Below, piece after piece: positions 33,702 to 45,814 of a DNA stretch of 64,000 bases. The number at the start of each line of letters is the position of its first letter. Within the stretch, counting starts at the first letter, position 1. Under the pieces are notes generated by a model. That model was not told the DNA's origin and searched no databases. It saw only the letters and a list, made by a program, of their open reading frames with translations. A program made the position numbers and the translations under genes. Origin of the DNA: Arthrobotrys musiformis (lineage: Eukaryota; Ascomycota; Orbiliomycetes; Orbiliales; Orbiliaceae). The stretch spans positions 2,636,501 to 2,700,500 of the forward strand of contig JAVHJL010000002.1 of NCBI GenBank assembly GCA_036971715.1. Reading direction: 5' to 3'.

Positions 33702-35092
33702 TCAGGTATTTAAAGACCAACTGGTAAGATTGTCCCTTAAATCTTCCTCTGCAACCTCCAAAGAATGCCACCCGTGGTGTTGGGAAATGTTTGACGATCG
33801 GTCCTGAGATATACTAATCGTTTGCGAGCTCCCGGAGTCATTGGGGGAGACTGCTCTAGAAACCACATGGGGCCTCAACGAATTCGCCGATCTGAATGAA
33901 TCGGCCTTAAGGGGGACACGAGGACTTGGCCTGGTACTCGCTGTAGAATCATGTCGTTCAAAACTCTGGAAACTCCGTGTTCGTTTCCAGGAGTCACCGT
34001 GATGCCAACCGCTAGCGAGCCTGTGACTTGAACTCCGATGGTTCGAGGGATGGAGATCCTGATGCGAAGATCTGGCCTCGCTATCATCTGGATTGGAGCC
34101 TGAGTTGACGTGATCATCCACTGCGGTTTGGCGACCTGGATCTTGCGCCCAGCCTGTACCGCCCGCGAAGATATCCTCGATACAATCCACAGCATTCAAT
34201 TCGCCCGTCTGGAGTTGCCATGAGGCTGCGAGGGATTTTCGGTATATATCTTGTGCTCGATCTCGTTCGCGTGAATGGGCGGACATGTTCGACATCTCGG
34301 CGCCGTAGCCGTTCTCGGCCGCTTGGGTAGAGTTCGGTTCCACGGGTTCGGATATTGTGGGCTCGCTCATGACCACTCCGGCTATACCGGAGAATACCTG
34401 TGCAGGGCGTAGTTCGGGCCTGTCGCAATCATCAGCCACGCCTGCCACAAAAAGAAGTAGGGAAAGGGGTAATGGGCATACACTTTAAACGTCGTCTCCC
34501 CAGAGATCTGCTTGAGCTCCGTCGATATCTGCACCGTCGAATTGATCTTACTAGCCTGCATCAAATACCTCCTATTCTCCCTCTCCCGTCCGACGTATTC
34601 CGCAAGGTTCAGCTCCAAGGTCCCGAGTATTATTCGTTCCCTCCCGCTGTATTCTTGTATGATCTCGAGGTCAAGGTATACGGGTGACAGCATTCCACCC
34701 CGGTCGACGGTCATCTTGATAACCAGCTCCTTTGTATACCTCCATGTTACTCGATGCTCCTTTATCGGGATCTTGCTCGTTCGTCCTCTGGATTCGGCGA
34801 GGGGCGAGTCGCGGATATGCCATTTGACATAGGCGAGCCCGCTGACCAGGGGCACATTGTTGAGGTCGTGGACTTGGAGTTTGAGGTTAAACCGAGGCTG
34901 ACGAACAAGGGAGCCGTTAACAAAAATTTAGAGAATAAGGGTAATATTCCCTTCGGAATTAAATGGATATGCTTACTCGACGGGATTTTGGAACTAGACA
35001 GGATATGTTGTGTTAGTCGACTACAGATATTGTAGACACATGAAGGCAAAAAGGACAGAACGCTTGAAATCCTTACCTACGAAAGTATGCAT
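33702..35092 (-). CDS. NT-C2 domain protein (EEIG1/EHBP1-like N-terminal C2 domain)
   Basis: A 16-nt first exon (ATG at 35092, reading MHTFV) and a short second exon (PKSRR) precede PRFNLKLQVHDLNNVPLVSG. The C2-type domain continues LAYVKWHIRDSP, KIPIKEHRVTWRYT, ELVIKMTVDRGGMLSP, EIIQEYSGRERIILGTLELN and LAEYVGRE. This is the NT-C2 domain of EEIG1/EHBP1-like proteins. After an intron near 34450, the C-terminal half is polar and Ser-rich, without a recognised domain. NT-C2 proteins link membranes to traffic or cytoskeleton; the fungal role is not established. Confidence 0.85.
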
Positions 35093-35955
35093 GGTGCGAG
35101 TATAAGATTAGCCCACAGAAATGATTGTAATTGGCGTCTTCCCACCCGAGAAAAGGCAGGCGTTCATAGCTTAGTGATGGCCCTGGTACGGGGGGTTGAT
35201 GTATCCCTGGTAGTTGGTTGGTGGTGGTTAGAGTGGAGTGGAGTGGATTGGGATGAGAGCAGCCCGCCGCGCTGCAACCTCGAGCAGCTTGTTAGTTCGG
35301 CCGGGCTGAATTAAGGTCGCTGGCTGACATATCCCAACTTGATTCGGTAAATCACATTGCTTATCTTTAAATTAGCTTGGCCGACCGCCGACAACTTAGA
35401 AAGTGCAACTTAGATACTTCCAGCTCGTGAGACTTCATTAGAACAGATATCTCGATATTCTAGAATTCATATAGAAAAATCTATCGAAGTAAGAGAACCC
35501 TCCTTCTGCGTATTCATTTCGTCCTCCCCCCACTTCTGAAGCTGGTCATCGCCTCCATCGAGTCTTTCCGACTCGGCGCGGGAAATAATGCTCGGATGCG
35601 GCATACCCATCGATGGGCGCTCGAAAATACCACAAATATCAACACCCCGAAAAACTTCGAGTCTGCCTGCCAAGCTTATCAAATAGCCGACTATCACGAG
35701 CCTTGGGCTGATTACGTATATATCTACGGCATCACCTATATACTTTAATTTAATGAAGTTACATACCTCGGTAGCTTACGTATCTATCAAAATACACTAG
35801 GAGTTATTCATATCGTTATATTTCCTGTTTTATCGTATATATAACCTTCGCCAGTTACGGTGGTATTCAAGTCGCTACTCGCGAATCATATTCTTTCGAT
35901 AGCGCAGCAAATCTGAATCCAAGCATTTAACAAAACCGAAAAAGGAGGAAGAAAC
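35093..35955. promoter_or_regulatory. Divergent region between NT-C2 gene and hydrolase
   Basis: A 76-codon minus-strand frame at 35467-35697 shows no family resemblance. Otherwise this is AT-rich promoter-like sequence. Confidence 0.4.
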
Positions 35956-37213
35956 ATGTCGAAAATGCTTAGTATACCGGAGCTGCTCGCTCACCCAGGT
36001 ATGCAGGAGGTTGTTATCCCGTTTACCGCAAGCCAAACGGGTCTTGCGGAGGTCGCAATTGGAAGGGGTGGTCCAATTAAGGTAATGGACAGACCTTGTC
36101 TATGATATACATACCAAGGGGTTGAAAACCGCTGACAAGGGTGTTCCGGGAAGATCAACTATGAAATCCATGGCACTGGACCGATTAAACTGGTATTTAT
36201 CATGGGGCTCCGAGCGCCTCTGATCGCTTGGCAGAGGCAGATCAGATACTTTGGCCACACGCATGGCGATAGATATTCCATGTTGGTATTCGATAACCGA
36301 GGTGTCGGTGCCTCAGATAAGCCTCTCATGAGGTATACGACTAGTGAGATGGCGCTAGATACCAAGGTACTTAGTTGACCTTTATTGCGAAATCCCCGAC
36401 ATTTACACTGTTACTAATTCGAGATTAAAACAGGACCTTATAGACCACCTTGGCTGGACCGAACCGGTTCATATGGTCGGTGTTAGTATGGGAGGAATGA
36501 TTCTCCAAGAGTTCGCGTACCGATTTCCAGATAGATTGGCATCTATAGTACTCCAATCGACTGCGGCAGTGATAAAGGCCGAAGTGGTATGTTCTACCAA
36601 TTCTCAACTACACTCTGCGTGGCGGCCGATTCTAAATTTAAACAGCCATTCTTCGAAAACCTGAGGCGCAGAGCCGCTCTCATCAAACCCAAGACTTTGG
36701 AAGAACAACTCCAAGCCGCACGAGAGAACTTATTTGGCCAGAAATTCCTAGATGCACCCGACGAATTGGGAATCTTCCCAACAAACGCCGACCGCTTCAA
36801 CGCTGAGGAAATCTGGAAGACGGAAAACGTCAACCAGCCGCCGTTCCTTGGTTTCATGTCGCAATTAGTCGCTGCGGGATGGCATTCGTGTAGCCCTGAG
36901 CGATTGAAGTACATCGGAGACCACGTTAAATATATCCTCGTTGCTTACGGCGGACAGGATAAGATGATCGAACCGTAAGAGCAGCCCCACGTTTGCTGGC
37001 GTATTGTATCGGGTTTTATATTAACACTCAGCCGCCTTGGATAGTCCACATTCGGAGCATCTTATCAAGTGTCTCGGCCCTCGAGCACGATCACATCTAT
37101 TCCCGGATGCCGGCCACGTAATTAGCACAGAGCATGTGTACGAATACAACGATATGGTGAGAGATCTGATCGAAGAGGCCGCCGCCGCCACCGCCTCAGT
37201 GGATAATAAATAA
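35956..37213 (+). CDS. Alpha/beta-fold hydrolase
   Basis: The start reads MSKMLSIPELLAHPGMQEV. After the first intron come INYEIHGTGPIKLVFIMGL (oxyanion region) and VFDNRGVGASDKP. The nucleophile elbow is GVSMGG, the acid lies in GGQDKMIEP, and the His is in FPDAGHVI, so the triad is complete. Introns are near 36082-36152, 36367-36433, 36588-36640 and 36978-37045. The region FIMGLRAPLIAWQRQIRYFG places it with a broad fungal hydrolase family of unknown substrate. Confidence 0.85.
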
Positions 37214-37496
37214 TGTACAGTGGAGGAAATGCTATCTATCAAATTCCATCCCAGAGCCGCAAAGATTATGTACAAGTAGATATGGAGGGTTATGGGTTTT
37301 CCCAGAGATATCCCAAGATTAGACGATTGTTGATCGTATAGGTCTATTGGAAGTTTTCGTTTCTCCGAACGAGGGGTTCTTGGTGTGCATTTTTTGTATT
37401 CTATCCTTTTTTTTTTTTAATGCATTCCATCGGGAATATTTCCAAGACGCCTTTTATTCATAGCATATCCCGATTATGAGGTAGCTTTCACCGAGC

Positions 37497-38018
37497 TTAC
37501 GAGGTGGTTTTGTCGAGGAACTCTTTTGCTTCGTTGATCTTGCTGGCGAGGTAAGGGCTGCCGCCACGATCCGGGTGGTTTAGAAGCATAAGTTGTCGAT
37601 GGTTCTTTCGGACATTGGCTTTTGTAAGGTTTCTCTCACTAGACAGCAGACTCATTAGCAAGATAGAGCATGAGGATAACCTGGACTAGATAATTCTCTA
37701 ACCTCAGAGATAATATGAGGGATGCCTCTCGTCGGTTCATCCGGGAATCGAATCCACCCTTATAAAACTGCTTTCCAAACCCTGCACCTCCAGGGATAGC
37801 TTTGTATTTCCGTAGGGCCTGAAGACTATATATACCGAAGATTCTATGTGAGTATCGAGCTTTTCGGACGGATGGCGGAATGTATGTAGCTTACCCTACT
37901 CGTCCCTACGATTTCAAGCTCTATTAGCAAGTTTTCTCTCAATACGAAGTTGGAATCAGATAGCTCTTACCATAAAAGCCGCCGCAGCGACACCGACGCC
38001 GACCCAGACTACATTCAT
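37497..38018 (-). CDS. PAM18: J-protein of the mitochondrial import motor, Pam18/Tim14
   Basis: Pam18 stimulates mtHsp70 at the TIM23 channel. The short N-terminus is a membrane segment (MNVVWVGVGVAAAAFM). Then come GRVG, LQALRKYKAIPGGAGFGKQF, YKGGFDSRMNRREASLILSL, and the J-domain with RKNHRQLMLLNHPDRGGSPY. The HPD motif is intact. The C-terminus is KINEAKEFLDKTTS. Introns are near 37970-37905, 37885-37825 and 37695-37645. Size and domain order match the family. Confidence 0.93.
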
Positions 38019-38415
38019 TGAAACGCCTGTATATGAAAAGAAAAACGACGGTGGAGTTACTGACGGACAAAAAGGTTGTGGAATGAACGGATCTATCTGA
38101 GTGTCGGAGGTTTTTCTTCAATTTTTTCGCTTATTGGCCTGGTCGGATGCCAAGACCTGTCGCGCATTATCAAACCGGCAGCACGTCGCATGGCCAAGTT
38201 TAGCTCTTCCCACAACCACCTTCTCCTCGCCAGACCCAGAACTTGTCTGTACGGACCTTTCTTCCATCATGCGAGCTCCCTGCCACCGTCTTCCTATCCT
38301 GCGTACATCCACCTTACCCACAAACTACCGTCCGGTTGTCAGATAGTACCGTTCCTTGACGGGAGACTGAGATCGTCTAGTCTAGCCCAGCATCACTCAA
38401 CAGACCGTCGTCGCG
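38019..38415. promoter_or_regulatory. Divergent PAM18/SPP1 promoter
   Basis: This is 397 bp between two divergent starts. No specific site is recognised. Confidence 0.5.
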
Positions 38416-39417
38416 ATGAAGAGCCGTCCGGTACACAACGCTAATGGAACCCCGAAGGGTTCCGCGGAAACACTTTACTGTATCTGCAGGAAACCGGATA
38501 CGGGGAAATGGATGATAGGCTGCGATGGCTGTGACGACTGGTTTCACGGGGAATGTGTAAATGTTCGACCCATCGAAGAAGACTTGGTGGATCAATATTT
38601 CTGTATGCACCTCTTCTATCCCTTCCCGTAATAACAGATTGAAACTAATCATATTTTGTCTTTACTAGGTCCCGGATGCCAGGGGAAGAATCTTGGTATT
38701 ACAACCTGGAAACGCAAATGCAGACTACCATCCTGCCCGCGCCCAGCAGCAACCAGTGCCGAACCACCATCTAAATACTGCACCCCAGAACACGGCATCG
38801 AGTTCTTTAAATCCAAAATCCCACTAGCCGACTACTCCCCTGGTGAAGTCGCAGCTCTCGCAAATGCGGTTAACGACGCTGCCGGTTTCCGAAAGCTGGG
38901 CGATAGTGTTCCGGCGCCGAGTAGCGCTGCTGCCCGTGCAAAGATCGAGAACCTCCTCATTGTGGACTTTGAAAAATTACGCCCACAGAAAGAAGCAATG
39001 GAGCGCCAGCAAAGCCGTTTCACGACTCGCACAAAGTTCATCAACATGGCAAAGGATCGACAGAAAAGAGTTACGGACGAACTGCGCGCTGAGGAAAACC
39101 AGCCTTCGAAGGGGAGTAAGGAAATATGCGGGTTCGACATGCGTCTAGCGCTAGATGACGAAGACTTTGCGGATTGGTGTGAAAGTGAAGAAGGGAAGGC
39201 GATATTCGAGAGTGGAGCTATCGGCGGCCGGGAGGATATCTGCATCAAGAAGAAGTGCGAGAAGCATAAGTATTGGTTGAGGATAGCTATGGAAGACCTG
39301 GAATTAGAAGAGAGGCTGATCAGCGAGGGTTCAGCCGTCATTGCAAATGAAGAGAATGGGCTTCGACAGCGACAAAACACCAAGTCACTCATGGAGGAGA
39401 ACCAGCGACTGAGATGA
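38416..39417 (+). CDS. SPP1: PHD-finger subunit of the Set1/COMPASS H3K4 methyltransferase (Spp1/Cps40)
   Basis: A PHD finger near the N-terminus reads LYCICRKPDTGKWMIGCDGC, then DDWFHGECVNV. The intron at about 38604-38669 rebuilds QYFCPGCQGKNLG. A second Cys-rich part follows (WKRKCRLPSCPRPA ... SKYCTPEHG), as in CFP1/Spp1. The rest is helical and charged, ending MEENQRLR. Spp1 reads H3K4me and sets the methylation state of COMPASS; the domain arrangement supports this call well. Confidence 0.9.
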
Positions 39418-39782
39418 ATAACCCAAGCACTTAAGCAAGTCGGGCGTACGGGAGGCGTCTTCAAGGTCACTTGTACTATACATCTCGTGCAAATAGTTCG
39501 CATCTATGGCTTCCTTTTGTACTATGCTTAGTATCCAATGCTACTATATTCGAGCGTACATCTTACCGGCTCTAAAAAGAGCATGCAGACTAAGCACATC
39601 CAGGGTAGCTGTCCGCTGTGTGTTGCGTTGTAGTTGGATCGCTGCTCAAAAAGTCAAAAGTCTTGGCACTGATCAAAAAAGTTGGAAGCGATCTCTCAGA
39701 TACAATTTCTTTCCAAATCTTCAAATCTTTAAATCTTCAAAGCCTCTTCCATCCTCCACGACCCCGGTAACTTTGCGCGAAA
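39418..39782. other. Intergenic: SPP1 3' and RLP24 5' region
   Basis: I see nothing specific in this stretch. Confidence 0.5.
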
Positions 39783-40463
39783 ATGAGGTACCGTCCCGAG
39801 CACCCTTCTCGTAATGCATCGCCGACTTCATACTAATCTTTCTGCAATAGGATCGAAACTTGTTATTTCTGTTCGCACCCGGTGTACCCTTCCAAGGGTA
39901 TCACCTTCGTTCGCAACGATGCGAAAGCCTTCCGCTTCTGCAGGTCCAAGTGCCATAAGAACTTCAAGATGAAGCGAAATCCCCGAAAGGTACTTATTTC
40001 CTCTTGTTATAAAGTGATATTATCGTACTAAAACGCCTGCGTTTTTGCTCAGCTTAAATGGACAAAAGCCTTCCGTAAATCCGCCAACAAGGAAATGGTC
40101 GTCGATTCGACACTGTCGTTCGCCGCCCGTCGGAATGTTCCAACAAGATACTCTCGCGACTTGGTCGCCACAACTCTCAAAGCGATGCAGAGAGTCACCG
40201 AGATCCAGACAAGAAGGGAGAGGGCATTCTACAAGCAGAGGATGTCAGGAAACACAGCCAATCGTCGTGCGGCCGACAGAAAGCTCGTGGAGGAGAACCA
40301 ACATATGCTTCCAGAGGTTCGGGCCAGGTTACAACAGACGGAAACCGAGCTGTCGGACGTGGAGGAGACGATGCAAGAAGAAGCCGTCGCCGTCGCTATC
40401 CCGGCGAGACAAAGGCAGTCGAAGCGACAGGTTCAGGCTGGAGATGCCATGGATATCGAATGA
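39783..40463 (+). CDS. RLP24: 60S ribosome biogenesis factor Rlp24
   Basis: Rlp24 holds the place of Rpl24 in pre-60S particles. The first coding exon is only 5 nt (ATGAG, 39783-39787); after splicing the start is MRIETCYFCSHPVYPSKG. CRSKCHKNFKMKRNPRK and LKWTKAFRKSANKEM follow, with the zinc-binding cysteines intact. The C-terminal extension (about residues 70-195), ending GDAMDIE, distinguishes it from ribosomal Rpl24. Introns are 39788-39850 and about 39991-40052. Confidence 0.93.
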
Positions 40464-41102
40464 GCTTGCCCGAGAAACTGTCGCATCTAGAGGTGTTATG
40501 GGCTTGTATGATATACTTGCTATTCACGCGATCTGTATGATAGGAGGCACCGGCGTAGAGGAGTTTGGATATCTGAGATTTTTTGTTTTATATACGATTG
40601 CATCGACATGCATTGCATTGAATTGGTCTCGTGGGCAGTCTCATGCTCACAGCCGCGCTATCGACTGTCCAATAAAAGTTATTTCTTCAAAATAGTATAG
40701 ACCCTTCCAAAACAAACTATGAACCTGTAATCCAAGATAGATCTAAACGATACAAGAGAAAGTGCTTTCAGATTCTAGTGCATGCATCCAGCTGGCCGCC
40801 ACAGTCGGAATTTTTTTTCCAAGAACCGGAGAAAAAAAAGTAAAATCCGAGTAGCGCAAAAAAAGCAAAGCCAAACGAGACGACGACACCGATGATTTAT
40901 TTGCAACCCACATTTAACGCCGGCCTGTTCCGCGGTCCCCCTCCAAACTTCAACCTCATCGATGACATCCACAACCGAGGCAACTGGCAACTAGAAAAAG
41001 AGAGGAAGAGTACGTGTGTATAGGAAGAAGGGAACCGAGTGAATAAGGGATTTCTCACCATACCCGACGGCGCCCTTAGCTGGCCACTTGACGATAAACG
41101 CG
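40464..41102. other. Intergenic: RLP24 3' and AFG3 5' region
   Basis: On the minus strand a good donor (GGTATG then GTGAGA near 41060) and a pyrimidine-tract acceptor (TTTTTCTAG near 40992) could define an intron of an antisense transcript. No recognisable protein results. Confidence 0.35.
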
Positions 41103-43720
41103 ATGATTCCCTCGATACGGGCAGTCAAGCCCGCTCTCAGACTACAAAGCCCCTCTACCCGACTGATATATCGAGACCGATTCCCATTACGCTCCCATAA
41201 TCTGCTATATCGAAATACCCGCCTCTCAAGCGCACCTTTCAGTTCTTCTCAAATCCGAAAGCTCTCCAGCCAGACCCCACCATCCGATAAGAAGCCGGAA
41301 TCAGAAAATAACACCACCCCCAACGAAAAAACCCAGGAGACCCAACAAGGGAAGGAAGGGAGAGAGGAGGAGAGCCAAAGGGACAATAAAGGACAGGATG
41401 AATCGAAATCAAGCCGACAGAGCCAAAGCAAGGACAACTTCAATGGCTTCCCAGGTGGCCCCTTCCAAGGCCAGGGTGGCAAGGGTACCAAGGCCGAATT
41501 CAAAATGGATTTACCATCACTAGTCACATCCGCCGTGGTTTCATACATCCTATACCGAACTGTCGTCCCCGGAGAAAACTCACGAGAAATCACCTGGCAG
41601 GAATTCCGGACAACTTTCTTTGACAAAGGTCTCGTCGACAAGCTAACTGTCGTTAACCGTCAACGGGTCAAAGTCAGCCTTCATAGGGATGCAACCTCCC
41701 GGGTCTACCCCGACTCAAACCCTGTTGCGGGGAACAGCGTGTATTACTTTAGCATAGGATCCGTCGAGGCATTCGAAAGGAGACTGGACGACGCGCAAAG
41801 GGAGCTTGGAATCCCTAGCTCGGAGCGTATACCTGTGGCCTACAAAGATGAAATATCATGGCTCGGAACATTCCTATCGTTTGGACCTACATTGTTGCTT
41901 CTAGGAAGTATCTATTGGTTTTCGCGACGGGCCAGTAGCGGCGGCTCGCAAAGCGGTATCTTCGGCATCGGAAAGAGCAGAGCGAAACTTTTCAACCACG
42001 AAACGGAAATCAAGACAAAGTTCAAGGATGTGGCAGGTATGGACGAAGCAAAGGAAGAAATCATGGAATTCGTCAAGTTCCTCCAAGAGCCTGGAATTTA
42101 CAAGAAGCTCGGAGCCAAAATCCCACGTGGAGCTATTCTTTCTGGGCCACCCGGTACCGGTAAGACATTACTCGCCAAAGCTACTGCGGGAGAGGCAAAG
42201 GTGCCCTTTTTCAGCGTCAGCGGTTCGGAATTCGTAGAAATGTTCGTGGGTGTGGGTCCATCTCGTGTCCGAGATCTATTCGCAAAGGCTAGGAAGAACG
42301 CTCCTTGCATCATTTTCGTGGACGAAATCGATGCAATCGGCAAGTCCAGAGCCAAATCGAACTTCAGCGGCGGAAACGACGAACGGGAGAGCACCTTGAA
42401 CCAGCTTCTCACGGAGATGGACGGATTTAATACTTCGGAACAGGTCGTCGTGCTAGCCGGTACAAATAGACCCGACGTCCTCGACAAGGCTCTCATGCGT
42501 CCTGGTAGATTCGATCGTCACATTGCTATCGACCGTCCTACGATGGAAGGGAGAAAGCAGATCTTCTTGGTGCATCTGAAGCGTATTGTCACAAATGAAA
42601 ACTTGGACGACTTGTCTGGTAAACTGTCAGCTCTCACACCTGGATTCTCTGGTGCGGATATTGCAAACTGTGTCAACGAAGCCGCCCTCATCGGTAAGGC
42701 CTCCCAATTAACCTTTCTCAAGTGTCTCTTCGTACTGATGAAATGAAAAATAGCTGCCCGAAAGCAAGCCGACTCTGTAGCCTTGATCTACTTCGAACAG
42801 GCTATCGAGCGTGTCATTGGTGGCCTAGAGAAGAAATCTCTTGTCTTGTCTCCCGAGGAAAAGCGAACAGTCGCCTACCACGAAGTAAGTCTCAAAAACC
42901 ACATCGCGTAAAACAAATATTCTAACAGTCATCTCTCACAGGCCGGCCACGCTGTCTGCGGATGGTACCTCAAGAACGCTGATCCTCTTCTCAAAGTTTC
43001 CATCATCCCTCGAGGACAGGGCGCACTAGGATACGCCCAATACATCCCCGCTGGCGACTCTGTATGTATACTTTCCTCCCCACGGGTGTGTGTTAAGATC
43101 ACAGACTAACAATATAATCCCAAACAGTACCTCATGAACGTCTCCCAACTCATGGACCGCATGGCAATGACCCTCGGCGGCCGCGTCTCCGAAGAACTCC
43201 ACTTTGAAACCGTCACCAGCGGCGCCAGCGACGACTTCAACAAGGTCACAAGGATGGCTACAGCGATGGTGACCAAATGGGGCATGTCGAAGGATATCGG
43301 ATACCTCTACTTCGAGGAAGACCCGAACCAACTTCACAAACCGTTCTCGGAGGAGACGGCGCGGAAGATAGATACCGAGGTTAGGAGACTTGTCGATCAA
43401 GCCTACGAACAGTGCAGGAATCTATTGATCGAGAAGAAGCATGAGGTTGGATTGGTCGCTGAGGAGTTACTGTCGAAGGTTCGTCTTCATCCCCACCCTT
43501 AAATTTATAAGAAACCCTCTTCGAAGCATTCGCTAACGGTATATTACAGGAGGTCCTCGGCCGCGACGACATGATCCGCATCCTCGGCAAGCGACCATGG
43601 GAAGAACGAGACAAGCAGTTCGAAAAATACTTCCATCCAAAGGAATCCAGCGCCCCTCCACCACCACCCACCGAAATGTCACCAGAATCGGACCCAGAAC
43701 CTCGACCGCTATCTACTTAA
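41103..43720 (+). CDS. AFG3: Mitochondrial m-AAA protease subunit, Afg3-like
   Basis: This is an inner-membrane ATP-dependent metalloprotease that does quality control and processing. The ATG at 41103 begins MIPSIRAVKPALRLQ, a presequence; an upstream TTG is not a start. Two membrane segments flank an intermembrane region (LVTSAVVSYILYRTVV; TFLSFGPTLLLLGSIYWF). AAA motifs are GPPGTGKTLLAKA, CIIFVDEIDAIGKSRAK and NDERESTLNQLLTEMDGF. The zinc site is YHEAGHAVCGWYL (HEXXH). The C-terminal helices include RGQGALGYAQYIPAGDSYL and DMIRILGKRPWEERDKQFEK. Introns are about 42695-42753, 42885-42941, 43063-43127 and 43478-43550. Similarity in the C-terminal region favours Afg3 over Yta12. Confidence 0.95.
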
Positions 43721-44270
43721 TTTCTCCTCCCCTCTTCCCCTCCCTCCCTTATCATCAATCCACCCCGCCTACTCCACCAAGATATACCAAATATCCTCCA
43801 CTCCGGTTTTTCTTTTTTGTTTTTATTACTACACACACATCTTTTATTCATCTTTTTTAAGGGTTTTGATCACAAACATTTATAAACAACCGGATTGCAT
43901 ATTTCTTATATATATCTTATTCTCATTCATCCACACCCCTCTCCCTCTCCCTTTCCGGATTCGTTTCGTTGTATATATACCAACTCTCATAAAAGAGAGA
44001 TCAAAAAAAAGAAGAAGGGGATACGCGACAGAAAAAACTTGTAAAAAAGGAAGGATGCTAGTACCAACTAGCTAACTTTGTATATAAAACCCCCCTAGCG
44101 GAAAGAGGAGCCTCGAGAAAGAAAAAAAGGTAGCAGAATAATTCGCTTTTTTTTTATTAAAAAGGAAAAAAGTAGTGTACATAAACCCCACCCACTCCAT
44201 AAGGGAAATGCATTTTCAGAAAAAAAAGAACGAATAACCCCGAGTATTCAAAAAGTAGTCGGATGTTGTC
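43721..44270. other. Intergenic: convergent 3' ends
   Basis: This stretch is CT-rich, then A-rich. No gene is seen. Confidence 0.55.
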
Positions 44271-45481
44271 TTATTCATCTTTATCCTCCTCCTCGGGGAA
44301 ATAAAACCCACCTTCCTTCACGGCCGAAACGCGGGGTAAGAACATGCTCACGTGCTTCTGATAGATCTTATAGCTCTTGTATTTACTCGCAGTGATCACT
44401 TCCGTCAGCCACGTCGAGCCTTGGAATAGTAGTAAATACCCCAGGGCGCCGACGCCGGTCCAATTATACACGCTATCGGTGACTTTTGAAAATCCCAAGT
44501 TAGTGTTGAGATATCCAGGGGGGTTATTGAGGTTACTCACTGAATGCGGACCACTGGTATAATAATGCCCAGAACAACTGCTCTCCCACGAAGTTCGGAT
44601 GCTGCGATTCCATCAGCTTTATATAACTAAATCGGGGATTAAAAGAGAAAACGTACTCTGGAAAAGGCCCAAAGCCCACTATACACAAACCCACGCTCCA
44701 GTTCCTTCTGATCCCAACCGGGGGGCACGACGCCCGTCTTCTTGAATTTATCCTTAGCTTGGTGGAAGGCTGTTACACCCGTTAGCACGATTACACAGAA
44801 ATACACACATAAGGAAGCAAGTTACACACTCCACTGCTGCTGATCGGCGAAAAACTCAAGAATAACCGCCAAAGCCATGCCCCTCGAAAACACAGCGTCA
44901 GCGGTAGTATTCCCATCCGTCTGCGGGAAATTCTTCGTAAGTATCAGAAACAGATACACCGGCGTCGTGATCGCAACCAACAGAAAATTCTGCCCGAAGC
45001 TGATGAACGTCAAGTTTAACAAGAAGAACGCAGGTGCACCGATGGATTTGCGGACTATATCCCATCTGTAGTCTTCCGATGACCATTGGTAGCCGCCCTT
45101 GCGCCAGTAGTTGTAGGTCAGGCGGATGCTCCAGATTACTGCTACCACGGCGACGGTGTCCACGCGGTCGGTGCGTAGGTTGTTGATGTTGGCCCAGGCT
45201 GAGTAGTGGACTATGTATGCGGCGGGGAGGATACTCCACAGGCGGTCGACCTGGCTGAAGTTCCTAGTGATCTCCGATAGGATGAACACAAAAACAGATA
45301 GAATTATGGAAAATAATACGGTGGTGGCAAGCGGGTCTGTTTGCTTGTAAAATGTGAACCAGTCCAGCTCGCCTGCTGCGACGAGTTGGACGTCATTGAC
45401 GGCATGTTGGACGAGTTGGAGGATATTGGGTGAAGAATGTGGTATTTCAAGAATATTCGAAAAACTAGGAATGGCTGCCAT
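44271..45481 (-). CDS. DUF1295 multipass membrane protein (steroid 5-alpha-reductase-like fold)
   Basis: The start at 45481 reads MAAIPSFSNILEIPHSS. Hydrophobic segments include VLFSIILSVFVFILSEITRN, VAVVAVIWSIRLTYNYWRKG and PAFFLLNLTFISFGQNFLLV. RRHPNFVGEQ-type context (a family hallmark) appears in the spliced middle exon near 44600 (SRHPNFVGEQLFW). The last exon holds SVYNWTGVGALGYLLLFQ and KIYQKHVSMFLPR. Membership in the DUF1295 / isoprenylcysteine-methyltransferase-like superfamily is clear; the substrate is not known. Confidence 0.85.
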
Positions 45482-45814
45482 CTTTTTGAAGGGTACCGCG
45501 AGGGTTGAAGCTGTACGATGGTTACAGTTCTCCGGGGGGGTTTATAATGTCGTCTGACGTTGACTTTCGGTCGTGTGGTCCGATTGCTAAAGGATGCAAT
45601 GCTTTTGGGGGGGGGTCTTAGCTTCCCGCAGGTCTCGAACCTGTAGCTCCTGCGGTGGTGGTAGGCAACACAATGCAACGGGCTGCCTTGCCTTGGCTTC
45701 GGGCTAACCGCCATTGGCAGCTACACCATGTATTTCGCACATATCTTTTCGGGCGATTCAATGCGATGTCAATTCCCTGGTTTCAAGGGTTTCGGGATCG
45801 GAACTGATACCGGC
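45482..45814. other. Intergenic: DUF1295 promoter with a tRNA-like hairpin
   Basis: At 45620-45655 the inverted repeat CCGCAGG/CCTGCGG encloses, on the minus strand, GGTTCGAGACC, a close match to the Pol III B box. A full cloverleaf could not be built confidently. Confidence 0.35.
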
